From Chryseobacterium shigense (GTDB taxonomy: Bacteria > Bacteroidota > Bacteroidia > Flavobacteriales > Weeksellaceae), in the NCBI RefSeq assembly GCF_014207845.1, contig NZ_JACHLC010000001.1, positions 434,001-498,000 on the forward strand: 64,000 bases of DNA, in the 5' to 3' direction. A program made the translations under genes and the position numbers. Shown here one piece after another: positions 9,763-18,627 of the stretch. The notes under the pieces were generated by a model. That model made no database searches. It was given only the letters and a program-made list of their open reading frames with translations, and was not told where the DNA came from. Each line of letters opens with the position of its first letter. Position 1 is the stretch's first letter.

Positions 9763-9795
9763 TTTGATTTTAGACAAAATATTTGATTACTTTTA
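9763..9795 (+). promoter_or_regulatory. Candidate promoter of the large fibronectin-type T9SS protein
   Basis: TTTG at 9763-9766, a 21-bp spacer and TACTTTTA at 9788-9795 approximate the Bacteroidetes promoter. It lies downstream of an alternative ATG at 9764, which favours the start at 9821. Confidence 0.5.
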
Positions 9796-9820
9796 CCCTC
9801 TAATTTTTATTTTACTACGT

Positions 9821-12800
9821 ATGAAAAAACTTCTACTTTCGTGCTTAGTTGCCATGAGTATGGGAACTTATGCACAGGTAGGCCCACCACAAGCTACAAC
9901 TCCGAATACCAATAACGGGTATGGATTTGCGCAAAGTAGTGGAACCTATACTCCGTTATCTGCCAGTAGGACCATCTGGCAATCTGGTGCAACCTTAGGA
10001 ACAAATGCTGTGTCTGCAGCCATTAATTTACCATCAGTATTTAAATATAATGGTAAATCCTATTCCAGTATTTACATTAGTAACAATGGTTTTGTAACTT
10101 TGGGTACAGCTGCTGGTACAACTACCTACACAGGGCTTTCTACAGATACTTCCACTCCTTATGAAGGAGCATTTGCAGGTTTTGCAGCCAATCTGAGAAA
10201 TGCAAATACAACCACTTCGGAAATTTCTTATGAATCCGTAGGGTCAAAGTTTGTTGTTCAGTTTACTGATTTACAGGGGAATTCAGCATCAACAGCTCAG
10301 GCTATCAATTTTCAAATACAATTTGATTTAGTAACCAATACCGTTAGTATTGTATATGGTAGTTGTGTTTCCGGAACATCAACATTGTCCGGGGAAGTAG
10401 GAATCAGAGGATCTGAAAGTTCGGATACAAACAACAGAACCGGAACTGACTGGACTGCTACCGCTATTGGAACATCAACATCATCCACTTGTACTTTAGG
10501 AAGTACCAATGGAACTACTGTTCCTGCTTCTGGTCTTACATTTACCTTTACTCCGGGAACATGGCTTTCTACAGCACCCACTTATGCTACATTACCTTTC
10601 ACTGAGAGCTTCAGTTCATGGGTGAATGGTAACTCAACAGGTGACCTGCCGAATGCTGCCAACTGGAGAACCTGGCCTTCAAGAGGTGATAACTCCTGGA
10701 GAGCAAGTGATAATACGGTCTCAGGATTTTCAAGCGCAACCGGATGGACGAGTGCCAATGGAACGGCTACTGTTGCGGCACCTGCTGTAACACCTGCAGC
10801 AAGATTCCACGCCTATAATACGGTGAGTGCTTCAGGATACATGGATTTGTATATTGACTTATCTGCAGGCACTGGAAGTAAAATTTTAAGTTTTGATTAT
10901 ATTAATCCGACAGGAACAGATGTTTTGAAAATACAAATCTCCACAGATGGAGGAACCACATTTAATACAGTTGGTTCTACATATGGAGTTTCTTCTTCCT
11001 GGTCTAATAAGCTTGTTAATCTTGGAGCAAATAGTGCAACTGCAGTTGTAAGATTCATTGCGACAGGTGATAATGGAAGTGATGATATCTATATCGACAA
11101 TGTAAACATAAGCAATGTGACTTGTTTAATGCCGGATACAGTTACCGTAGGTACTACAACAGCAACTACAGAATCTGTAAGCTGGACTATTGGAACTCCT
11201 GCTCCTACTTATGATATTTATTACAGCACTACCAATACAGCTCCTACAAGTGGAAGCACTCCTAACGTAACCGGTGCTACTGGTACAACTTATACGTTAA
11301 CGAATTTAGCTCCGCTTACGACTTATTACGTTTGGGTAAGATCTCATTGTAGTACTACAGATCAAAGTATCTGGATTCCAGGTCCATCTTTTACAACAAA
11401 AACATTCTGTCCGGCAGTAACAGCTCCAGCTTCTTCAGCAACAGGAGTTTCAGTAACGCCTACCTTCACATGGACGGCAAATGCTGATGCAACCGGATAT
11501 AGAATTACTATCGGAACTACATCAGGAGGAACAGATGTATACAACAATGTAGATGTTGGTAATGTAACAAATTATCCTTTACCTATTACCCTTAACAATT
11601 CTACAACATATTATTATACCATAAATTCTTATAATGCTGGTGGTGTAACTTCTACATCATGTACGGTAAGAAGCTTTACAACAGTTTGTGGTGTTATAAC
11701 TCCTGCATACACTAATGATTTTGCTTCATTCCCTGGTACATGCTGGTCTCTGGCAAATGGAGGGACTCCTGCAACCGGTCCGGGTACTGGTACTACAAAC
11801 TACTGGGTTAGTGATGGTTTCTTAAATGTAGGATCTACAGGAGCTGCTAAAATTAACCTTTATACAACAGCAAGACAAGGATGGTTAAAATCTCCATCTT
11901 TCAATTTATCTGCAGGCGGATACAGAGTTAAGTTTGATTATGGTGTAACTACTTATAACGCTACTACAGCCAGTGCGATGGGGTCTGATGATGTAGTACA
12001 GTTCCTTGTTTCTCCAGATGGAGGAACTACATGGACAATATTGAAAACCTGGAATACAGCCAATACACCTAGTAATACTTCAAATACATACATTTTTGAT
12101 TTAACAGGTTACACTGGAGCTAATACTATATTTGCTGTTTATGGAAGTGACGGTACAGTGGATGATACTCAGGATTATGAGTTCTTTGTAGATAACTTTG
12201 CGGTAGAAGCTATTCCTGCTTGTGATGCACCTACAGGTCCAACCAGCACGCTAATTACAGATTCATCGGCTACAATTTCTTGGACAGCCCCAGCTACGGC
12301 TCCGGCAAACGGATATGAGTATTATTATTCAACAACTAATACTGCTCCTACATCTGGAACTGCTACTACGGCTACTTCTCAGAATCTTACTCCTTTGTTG
12401 CCTCAAACTACATATTATTATTGGGTAAGATCTATGTGTGCAGGTACACAAAGTGTTTGGGTATCCGGAACTTTCACAACGTTGGCTACTCCGCCTGCGA
12501 ATGATAATTGCTCAGGTGCTGTTGCGCTAACAGTAAACCCAGGTACTGCTTGTACTGCAACAACTGCAGGAAATACTTTAGGTGCTACAGATTCAACTGT
12601 ACCTGTTGGTACTTGCTCAGGAACACCGGATGATGATGTTTGGTATTCTTTTGTAGCAGGATCTGTTGCGCATACGGTTTCTCTTTCAAATGTAGTCTCT
12701 ACAGGAACAACTTCATCTACAAGTTTATACACTCAGGTATTTAGTGGTGCTTGCGGATCTTTAACAAGTATCCAGTGTGGAACAACAAACTCTACAACCG

Positions 12801-13588
12801 TATCTGGATTAACAGTTGGACAAACTTACTATGTAAGAGTATATAACAGTAATGGTGCTGGATATAATAACAGTTTCAATATCTGTTTAGGCACTCCGCC
12901 ACCACCACCAGCTAATGATGTTTGTTCAGGTGCTGTAGCTTTAACAGTTGGAAACAATTTCAACTCTCATCCTATTGTTAGTTCGAATGTAGATGCTATT
13001 ACTGATGGTACAACATCTTGCCAGACAAGCAGAGGAGAGAATGTTTGGTTTGCAGTAGTAGTTCCTGCAAGTGGAAAAGTTACTTTGGAAACCCAGGGTG
13101 TTACAGGATCAGGATTTGTAGATAGTGTAATTTCTGTTCATACTGGTACCTGTGGATCATTAACAAGTATTGCTTGTGATGATGATAGCGGAACAGATAA
13201 CTTCTCTTTAGTTACTGTAACGGGTCAAACTCCTGGAGCTACATTATATGTAAGTGTATGGAGATATACCGGAACTGCAGGTGGTGGAAGTACTACAGGA
13301 CAATTCAAGCTTTCTGCTTATGATTCATCAGTGTTAGCAACTTCAGAAGTTTCAGGAGCTAAAAATGATATCAAAGCATACCCGAATCCTTTTGCAGATG
13401 TATTGAACATTTCAGATATCTCTAAAGTGAAATCAGTAACAATTGTTGATATTGCAGGAAGACTTGTAAAAACAATCGACAACCCTTCTTCAGCTCTTCA
13501 GTTAGGAGATCTGAAACAAGGACTGTATCTTGTAACTCTTAACATGCAAGACGGATCAAAACAAACGATCAAAGCAATCAAGAAATAA
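9821..13588 (+). CDS. Large secreted fibronectin type III/adhesin-like protein with T9SS type A sorting domain
   Basis: A surface or secreted protein of 1255 residues. The start is ATG 9821, giving a clean signal peptide (MKKLLLSCLVAMSMGTYAQ); an in-frame ATG 57 bp upstream precedes it with a hydrophobic extension and is less likely. Order seen: an N-terminal beta domain (SNNGFVTLG), a choice-of-anchor-J-like jelly roll, FnIII-like repeats (YYVWVRS, YYYWVRS), a domain shared with the next gene (FNLSAGGYRVKFDYG), two pre-peptidase-like modules opening with PANDxCSGAVALTV, and a type A sorting domain (AYPNPFADVLNIS, ending IKAIKK). There is no catalytic motif, so a role in adhesion, matrix or carbohydrate binding is inferred. 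Confidence 0.85.
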   Translation: MKKLLLSCLVAMSMGTYAQVGPPQATTPNTNNGYGFAQSSGTYTPLSASRTIWQSGATLGTNAVSAAINLPSVFKYNGKSYSSIYISNNGFVTLGTAAGTTTYTGLSTDTSTPYEGAFAGFAANLRNANTTTSEISYESVGSKFVVQFTDLQGNSASTAQAINFQIQFDLVTNTVSIVYGSCVSGTSTLSGEVGIRGSESSDTNNRTGTDWTATAIGTSTSSTCTLGSTNGTTVPASGLTFTFTPGTWLSTAPTYATLPFTESFSSWVNGNSTGDLPNAANWRTWPSRGDNSWRASDNTVSGFSSATGWTSANGTATVAAPAVTPAARFHAYNTVSASGYMDLYIDLSAGTGSKILSFDYINPTGTDVLKIQISTDGGTTFNTVGSTYGVSSSWSNKLVNLGANSATAVVRFIATGDNGSDDIYIDNVNISNVTCLMPDTVTVGTTTATTESVSWTIGTPAPTYDIYYSTTNTAPTSGSTPNVTGATGTTYTLTNLAPLTTYYVWVRSHCSTTDQSIWIPGPSFTTKTFCPAVTAPASSATGVSVTPTFTWTANADATGYRITIGTTSGGTDVYNNVDVGNVTNYPLPITLNNSTTYYYTINSYNAGGVTSTSCTVRSFTTVCGVITPAYTNDFASFPGTCWSLANGGTPATGPGTGTTNYWVSDGFLNVGSTGAAKINLYTTARQGWLKSPSFNLSAGGYRVKFDYGVTTYNATTASAMGSDDVVQFLVSPDGGTTWTILKTWNTANTPSNTSNTYIFDLTGYTGANTIFAVYGSDGTVDDTQDYEFFVDNFAVEAIPACDAPTGPTSTLITDSSATISWTAPATAPANGYEYYYSTTNTAPTSGTATTATSQNLTPLLPQTTYYYWVRSMCAGTQSVWVSGTFTTLATPPANDNCSGAVALTVNPGTACTATTAGNTLGATDSTVPVGTCSGTPDDDVWYSFVAGSVAHTVSLSNVVSTGTTSSTSLYTQVFSGACGSLTSIQCGTTNSTTVSGLTVGQTYYVRVYNSNGAGYNNSFNICLGTPPPPPANDVCSGAVALTVGNNFNSHPIVSSNVDAITDGTTSCQTSRGENVWFAVVVPASGKVTLETQGVTGSGFVDSVISVHTGTCGSLTSIACDDDSGTDNFSLVTVTGQTPGATLYVSVWRYTGTAGGGSTTGQFKLSAYDSSVLATSEVSGAKNDIKAYPNPFADVLNISDISKVKSVTIVDIAGRLVKTIDNPSSALQLGDLKQGLYLVTLNMQDGSKQTIKAIKK

Positions 13589-13614
13589 TTTCTATTGATC
13601 ATAATTATTTGTAA

Positions 13615-13642
13615 TAGCAGCCGAAAGGCTGCTATTTTTTTT
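13615..13642 (+). terminator. Rho-independent terminator
   Basis: A perfect 8-bp GC-rich stem (TAGCAGCC, loop GAAA, GGCTGCTA) is followed by eight T, downstream of the large fibronectin-type gene. Confidence 0.9.
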
Positions 13643-13742
13643 AATGTGATATTCTGTGTATTCAAAGCTCATACAGACAACATGAAAATCCATCTTAAAT
13701 CATCCGTTTAGAATATTTGAAATGGAGAATATATTATTTTAA

Positions 13743-13769
13743 AGAGACGGTTTAAAACCGTCTCTTTTT
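13743..13769 (+). terminator. Second, apparently orphan terminator hairpin
   Basis: AGAGACGGTTT and its complement form a strong stem followed by five T. It lies 100 bp after the previous terminator with no recognisable gene between, and 68 bp before the next start codon. Confidence 0.75.
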
Positions 13770-13805
13770 CTGTTCAATATAAAAAGATTATTGTATTATT
13801 TTTAT

Positions 13806-13813
13806 TAAATTTG
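13806..13813 (+). promoter_or_regulatory. -7 promoter box of the GEVED-domain T9SS protein
   Basis: TAAATTTG is an exact match to TAnnTTTG, 23 bases before the ATG at 13837. The -33 element is not clear. Confidence 0.5.
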
Positions 13814-13836
13814 TTTTAACCATAAAATAATATTAT

Positions 13837-15420
13837 ATGAAAAAGATTTTACTTGCGAATTTACTAACGATTGGCACATGTGCCTTTGCTCAGACCTATT
13901 GTACACCGGAGTTTTCCAGCGGATGCAATGGAGGAGATATGATTAACAGTTTTACCATCCCGTCAGCCGGATTTAGCCATCTTGATACAGGATGTTCTCA
14001 GGCAGCATATGGAGATTATACGTCTCAGACTATTAACATGAATGCAGGAGTCAATTACGCATTCTCTATTACTCATGATTATGAAAGTCAAAACGTACGT
14101 ATCTGGATAGATTTTGACAATAACGGAACCTTTGATGATACCACACCGGAATTAGTGGCCGAGGCTACCAGTGGTGATGAACTGTTTACTAACGGTACCA
14201 TATCTATTCCTTCCACGGTTACACCCGGAACTTACAGGATGAGAGTAGGAGACAGGTATTCCAGCCAGCCAGTGCCTTGTAATACGGCTGGTTATGGAGA
14301 GGCTCATGATTATACGGTGGCTATAGGAGCGGCCCCAAGCTGTCTGGCTCCAAATAACTTATCATCCAGTGCAGTTACTTCCAGCTCGGCTTCTATAGCC
14401 TGGACAGCCTCAACAAGTACCGTTGGAGTGGGCTACGAATATTATTATTCTACAACAAATACAGCCCCGGTGAGTACTACTCCTGCAACAGGAAGTGTGG
14501 GAGCGTCTGCCTTATCAGCCCCGCTGTCACCTTTAAGTTCTGCAACAACTTATTACGTGTGGGTAAGGTCCGTATGCAGCGCTGCCGATAAAAGCGGATG
14601 GTCTGTTGGAACATCATTTACAACAGCATGTGCTACTGTAGTACCAACAACTGCTTATACCAACAATTTCTCTACATTCCCCGGAAGTTGCTGGGAACAG
14701 GCTTCAGGTGGAGATGCATCTACAGGACCTACCGGTACAGACGAATTATGGTATGACGGTGACTTCCTGAATGCCGGAGATGATAATAACTCTGCTAAAA
14801 TAAATCTTTATTATAATGAAACTGTCGCGTGGCTGAAAACTGTGCCTTTCAATCTTTCTGCGGGAGGATATAAAGTTAAGTTTGATTATGGAGTTACGGA
14901 ATTTTTCGACACTACCCCTTCCGCTATGGGATCTGATGATGTTGTACAGTTCCTGGTTTCCAGTGATGGTGGAACTACATGGACAGTTCTGCAGACATGG
15001 AATGCTGCAAATGCTCCTTCCAATACCTCTACCACTTATTCCTATAATCTGACCTCTTATACAGGAGCAAATACGGTTTTTGCATTTTATGCCTCCGAAG
15101 GTGCTGTAAATGATTCTGAAGACTATGAATTCTTTATCGACAACTTTAAAGTAGAAACTGCAACACTGGCAACATCAGAAGTTTCCAAACCAAAAGAAGA
15201 TATTAAAGCATATCCGAATCCTTTCACCGATGTGTTGAATATTTCAAAAGCAGAGCTGGTAAAATCTGTCTCCGTTTCTGATGTTTCCGGAAGATTGGTG
15301 AAAACCATAGAAAATCCATCCTCAGCGCTTCATTTGGGAGATCTGAAGCAAGGATTGTATTTCGTTACTCTACATATGAAAGACGGATCTAAGCAGATGA
15401 TTAAAGCAATTAAAAAATAA
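13837..15420 (+). CDS. Secreted GEVED/FnIII-domain protein with T9SS type A sorting domain
   Basis: A 527-residue exported protein. A signal peptide (ending CAFAQ) is followed by a GEVED-type beta domain (IWIDFDNNG, GTYRMRVGD, YGEAHDYTV), an FnIII-like module (YYVWVRSVC), and a jelly-roll domain closely similar to one in the preceding gene (FNLSAGGYKVKFDYG, MGSDDVVQFLVSSDGG). The type A sorting domain (AYPNPFTDVLNIS, ending IKAIKK) is almost identical to that of its neighbour. The two genes therefore look like partial tandem paralogues. No enzyme motif was seen; surface binding or matrix function is inferred. Confidence 0.87.
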   Translation: MKKILLANLLTIGTCAFAQTYCTPEFSSGCNGGDMINSFTIPSAGFSHLDTGCSQAAYGDYTSQTINMNAGVNYAFSITHDYESQNVRIWIDFDNNGTFDDTTPELVAEATSGDELFTNGTISIPSTVTPGTYRMRVGDRYSSQPVPCNTAGYGEAHDYTVAIGAAPSCLAPNNLSSSAVTSSSASIAWTASTSTVGVGYEYYYSTTNTAPVSTTPATGSVGASALSAPLSPLSSATTYYVWVRSVCSAADKSGWSVGTSFTTACATVVPTTAYTNNFSTFPGSCWEQASGGDASTGPTGTDELWYDGDFLNAGDDNNSAKINLYYNETVAWLKTVPFNLSAGGYKVKFDYGVTEFFDTTPSAMGSDDVVQFLVSSDGGTTWTVLQTWNAANAPSNTSTTYSYNLTSYTGANTVFAFYASEGAVNDSEDYEFFIDNFKVETATLATSEVSKPKEDIKAYPNPFTDVLNISKAELVKSVSVSDVSGRLVKTIENPSSALHLGDLKQGLYFVTLHMKDGSKQMIKAIKK

Positions 15421-15444
15421 CCGGAATACTCATATTTAAATAAA

Positions 15445-15470
15445 AAGACGGCTGATTGGCCGTCTTTTTT
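15445..15470. terminator. Bidirectional terminator between convergent genes
   Basis: AAAGACGGC pairs with GCCGTCTTT, with a T run on the plus strand and an A run on the other side, so it can serve both the GEVED gene and the minus-strand small membrane protein. Confidence 0.8.
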
Positions 15471-15507
15471 ATATTACTCATCTTTATTATTCATTATTAA
15501 TTACCTG

Positions 15508-15666
15508 TCATTTATTGGGTACCGGCTGTATGTCACCTGTATTCATATGCTCAAAGACAGTTGGGAAAAACATCACAAGTATAAAATAGATAATGATCAT
15601 TAATATCACTAAAGCAAAAAGGATAATGACCAGGCTGTTGGGTTTATTTTTCTTTTGTGGTTCCAT
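15508..15666 (-). CDS. Small single-pass membrane protein (52 residues)
   Basis: A short frame from ATG 15666 to TGA 15508. It begins MEPQKKNKPNS, continues with about 25 uninterrupted hydrophobic residues rich in Ile, Leu, Val and Phe, and ends with a polar tail (HMNTGDIQPVPNK). Basic N-terminus, one helix and polar tail are typical of a real small inner-membrane protein. It lies 45 bp downstream of the K+ channel gene on the same strand and directly before a terminator, so co-transcription is likely. No family is recognised; a channel accessory role is speculation from position. Confidence 0.6.
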   Translation of the reverse strand: MEPQKKNKPNSLVIILFALVILMIIIYFILVMFFPTVFEHMNTGDIQPVPNK

Positions 15667-15711
15667 GATTTTTGTGGTATTGGGTTAATAGATTAATATC
15701 AATACCAAATA

Positions 15712-16539
15712 CTAAGCTAATTTCTTGCCACACTGTTTACAGTATCTTGCATCATCATCAATATCTTCATTTCCGCATTGGTCACAGATCTTCTCCAGGT
15801 TCTGTCTTTTGTTTCTCATTTCTGCCGTTACAATTCCTGTAGGAACTGCAATGATAGAATAACCGGCAAGCATTAAAATAACAGCAAAAAATTTACCCAT
15901 CGGTGTAATAGGGGATACATCTCCATAGCCAACCGTGGTTACTGTAACTACTGCCCAGTAAATGGACTGTGGAATTGTTTCAAAACCTGGTCTTCCGCCT
16001 TCCACCATAAACATCAGGGAGCCCACAATCACAGAAAAAATAATCAGGAATAAAAGAAAAATATAAATCTTTCTGGAACTGTTCTTCAGGGCACGCACAA
16101 TGAGGTAGCCATCGTTCATAAAATCCAGGAGATTGAAAATTCTGAAAATTCTCAGCATTCTCAGCATTCTGAAGATCAGAAAATATTTAGTGACAGGAAA
16201 GAAAAAGCTAAGGTAGAAAGGAACCAGCGCAAGAAAGTCTATAATTCCGAAAAAGCTGAAAATATAATGCTTTTTATTCTTCACTACACTGATGCGCATC
16301 CAGTATTCAATTGTGAAAAAGATGGAAATAATCCATTCCAGGATCAGAAATGTATAATGGAACCTTTTGTCGAGCTGAGGTACACTTTCCATCATAATAA
16401 TGGCAGTGCTTATCAGGATAAGAGATAATAATGTAATGTCGAATAGCTTTCCCAGCCTGGTATCGGCACGGTAAATAACCCTGTAAAGAAATCTTTTCCA
16501 AAGTTTGTCTTCAGGAACAAGATTATGTTCTCTTTCCAT
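15712..16539 (-). CDS. Voltage-gated-type K+ channel (ion transporter) with C-terminal zinc ribbon
   Basis: A six-helix tetrameric cation channel of the inner membrane. An S4-like helix has arginines every third residue (R124, R127, R130, R133), and the pore carries the K+ selectivity filter TVGYGD at 202-207 between S5 and S6. After S6 the protein ends in a treble-clef/zinc-ribbon motif with CDQC at 252-255 and CKQC at 267-270, a possible sensor or oligomerisation module. Length (275) fits small bacterial Kv-like channels. It is divergent from the Nif3-like gene and followed on its own strand by the 52-residue membrane protein. Confidence 0.92.
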   Translation of the reverse strand: MEREHNLVPEDKLWKRFLYRVIYRADTRLGKLFDITLLSLILISTAIIMMESVPQLDKRFHYTFLILEWIISIFFTIEYWMRISVVKNKKHYIFSFFGIIDFLALVPFYLSFFFPVTKYFLIFRMLRMLRIFRIFNLLDFMNDGYLIVRALKNSSRKIYIFLLFLIIFSVIVGSLMFMVEGGRPGFETIPQSIYWAVVTVTTVGYGDVSPITPMGKFFAVILMLAGYSIIAVPTGIVTAEMRNKRQNLEKICDQCGNEDIDDDARYCKQCGKKLA

Positions 16540-16583
16540 TTTTAATGTTTTTTACAATTAACAAATTATCGTTATTTTCGTAG

Positions 16584-16591
16584 CAAACATA
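16584..16591 (-). promoter_or_regulatory. -7 box of the K+ channel gene
   Basis: The minus strand reads TATGTTTG, matching TAnnTTTG, about 45 bases before the channel start. On the plus strand TATTTTCG at 16572-16579 may serve the Nif3-like gene, so the divergent promoters would overlap. Confidence 0.45.
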
Positions 16592-16600
16592 CAGAATAAA

Positions 16601-17698
16601 ATGACAATAAGTGAAGTAATTTCAAAAATAGAAAACCGTATTCCCCTACAGCAGGCAGAAGATTTCGACAATGTGGGATTGCTGTGCGGAGTTCCAACCC
16701 GGAATGTCAGCGGAATACTCGTATGCCATGATGCTTTGGAAAATGTTGTAGATGAGGCTATTCAGAAAAACTGTAACCTGATTGTATGTTTTCATCCGAT
16801 TATTTTCTCAGGATTAAAATCCCTTACCGGGAAAAATTATGTGGAAAGAGCCGTACTGAAGGCTATCGAAAATAAAATTGCCATTTATGCCATACACACG
16901 GCATTTGATAACGATTTTTTTGGGGTGAATCATGAAATTTGCAGACAATTAGGGTTAAAAAATCTGAAAATTCTCCAGCCTAAAAAGAATAATTTAAAAC
17001 AATTGACTGTATATGTACCGAAAGATCATTCCGAAAAAGTGAAAGAAGCATTATTCGCAGCAGGAGCAGGAAATATTGGCTTTTACGATGAATGCAGTTT
17101 TACTTTGAATGGAAACGGAACATTCAGACCTGTTGAAGGCTCAAATCCGTTTTCCGGACAGCAGAATATCCGCGAAAATGCTGATGAAGATATGATCTCC
17201 GTTATTTTTGAAGATTACAAAAAAGGGAAGGTGATTTCGGCTATGAAGGCTGCCCATCCATACGAAGAAGTGGCTTATCAGATTTATCAGCTGGATAATG
17301 AGAACCAGCATTCAGGACTGGGAATGTATGGTGAGCTTGATGAAGAAATGGATGAACAGGATTTTTTAAGAATGGTGAAAGAAAGATTTGGACTGGAAAT
17401 CATTAAACACTCTGATTTTACCCATAAAAAAATTAAAAGAGTAGGGGTTCTCGGAGGATCCGGAGCCGGCGGAATAAAATCAGCTCTGTCACAAAAATGT
17501 GATGCTTATCTTACGGGAGATATTAAATATCACGACTATTTTCAGGCAGAATCCAAAATGCTGATCTGTGACATCGGGCATTATGAATCAGAACAATTTG
17601 TAACTCAACAATTATTTGAAATTTTGTCACAAAAATTTAGTACATTTGCAATTTCAAAATCTATTGAGAAAACAAACCCAGTAAATTATTTCATTTAA
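16601..17698 (+). CDS. Nif3-like dinuclear metal centre protein (DUF34 family)
   Basis: A cytoplasmic Nif3/YqfO/YbgI family protein forming toroidal hexamers with a two-metal site; its biochemical role is still debated (GTP cyclohydrolase I-like or metal chaperone proposals). Metal-site segments are present: CFHPIIFSG with His65, and GDIKYHDYF plus DIGHYESEQ near the C-terminus. The 365-residue length fits the long subfamily with a central inserted PII-like domain, here about 120-230 (YVPKDHSEKV, AHPYEEVAY). The stop is 2 bp from the next start, and this pairing with a coiled-coil zinc-ribbon gene is common in bacteria. Confidence 0.93.
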   Translation: MTISEVISKIENRIPLQQAEDFDNVGLLCGVPTRNVSGILVCHDALENVVDEAIQKNCNLIVCFHPIIFSGLKSLTGKNYVERAVLKAIENKIAIYAIHTAFDNDFFGVNHEICRQLGLKNLKILQPKKNNLKQLTVYVPKDHSEKVKEALFAAGAGNIGFYDECSFTLNGNGTFRPVEGSNPFSGQQNIRENADEDMISVIFEDYKKGKVISAMKAAHPYEEVAYQIYQLDNENQHSGLGMYGELDEEMDEQDFLRMVKERFGLEIIKHSDFTHKKIKRVGVLGGSGAGGIKSALSQKCDAYLTGDIKYHDYFQAESKMLICDIGHYESEQFVTQQLFEILSQKFSTFAISKSIEKTNPVNYFI

Positions 17699-17700
17699 AT

Positions 17701-18477
17701 ATGGCAAAAACCAACGATATTTCAGTTGAAGAAAAATTAAGAGCTTTATACGATTTGCAGATCATTGATTCAAGATTGGATGAAATCCGAAATACCAGAG
17801 GAGAATTGCCAATTGAAGTTGAAGATCTTGAAATTGAAATTGAAGGACTTGAGAAAAGAGCCGAAAAATTTCATGCAGACATCAAGGATCAGGACGATCA
17901 GATCAAAACAAAGCATGAAGTGATTAACCATGCAAAAACTTTAATTGAAAAATACAAGTCTCAGCAGGATAATGTAAGAAACAATAAAGAGTTTGAAGCA
18001 TTAGGAAAAGAAATTGAATTCCAGGATCTGGAAATTCAGCTTGCTGAAAAAAGAATTAAAGAATTCGGAGTTAAAATTGTTCACAAAAACGAAACTTTAA
18101 GTGAGCTTAATGACAAAATCAGCAATTTAAAAAACCACCTGAAATTCAAAAAAGAAGAATTGGATGGTCTTATCTCTGAAACTCAAAAAGAAGAAGAATA
18201 CCTAATAGAGCAGTCCAAAGAATTTGCAGGTAAAATTGATGAAAGATTACTTTCTTCATACAGCAGAATCAGAAAGAGCTCTATCAACGGATTAGCTGTT
18301 GTAGGATTAGAAAGAGGTGCTCCGAAAGGATCATTCTTCACAATTCCTCCTCAAAAGCAGATGGAGATTGCACAAAGAAAGAAAATCATTATTGATGAGC
18401 ACTCTGGGAAAATTCTTGTAGATGACGAATTGGTAATGGAAGAGAACGATAAAATGAAATCTGTAATTAAATTTTAA
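17701..18477 (+). CDS. Coiled-coil zf-RING_7-type protein with a cysteine-free ribbon
   Basis: A 258-residue protein whose first 190 residues are almost entirely heptad-rich helix (LEIEIEGLEKRAEKF), followed by a short C-terminal module. The architecture is that of the bacterial zf-RING_7 (C4-type zinc ribbon, CdsZ-like) family usually found after nif3. In that family two CxxC pairs bind zinc; here the equivalent places read ERGAPKGSFF and DEHSGKI, and the whole protein contains no cysteine. The surrounding IPPQ and GKILV landmarks are kept, so the fold is probably retained without metal. Translationally linked to the Nif3-like gene. Function unknown. Confidence 0.85.
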   Translation: MAKTNDISVEEKLRALYDLQIIDSRLDEIRNTRGELPIEVEDLEIEIEGLEKRAEKFHADIKDQDDQIKTKHEVINHAKTLIEKYKSQQDNVRNNKEFEALGKEIEFQDLEIQLAEKRIKEFGVKIVHKNETLSELNDKISNLKNHLKFKKEELDGLISETQKEEEYLIEQSKEFAGKIDERLLSSYSRIRKSSINGLAVVGLERGAPKGSFFTIPPQKQMEIAQRKKIIIDEHSGKILVDDELVMEENDKMKSVIKF

Positions 18478-18495
18478 TTACAATTTATAAATAAT

Positions 18496-18531
18496 AAAAA
18501 ATGTGCTTCAGAAATGGAGCACATTTTTTTG
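18496..18531 (+). terminator. Rho-independent terminator of the nif3-like operon
   Basis: AAAAATGTGCT pairs perfectly with AGCACATTTTT across a 10-base loop, followed by further T. Confidence 0.85.
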
Positions 18532-18586
18532 TTTAAACTTTATCTGAAAACGTGGAATTAAAGTCTAAACCTTAGTTAAAAGGTAT

Positions 18587-18618
18587 AAAAAAAGCTGCTT
18601 CATCGTCTGAAACAGCTT
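18587..18618 (-). terminator. Rho-independent terminator of the acyl-CoA synthetase gene
   Basis: An AAAGCTG/CAGCTTT stem extends by TTCA/TGAA after one mismatch; the minus-strand product ends in a run of T. Confidence 0.75.
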
Positions 18619-18627
18619 TCTGTATTT

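Noticed and set aside
9764..9820. N-terminal extension of the large fibronectin-type protein
   Set aside because: The better signal peptide starts at 9821, and the extension overlaps the promoter elements.
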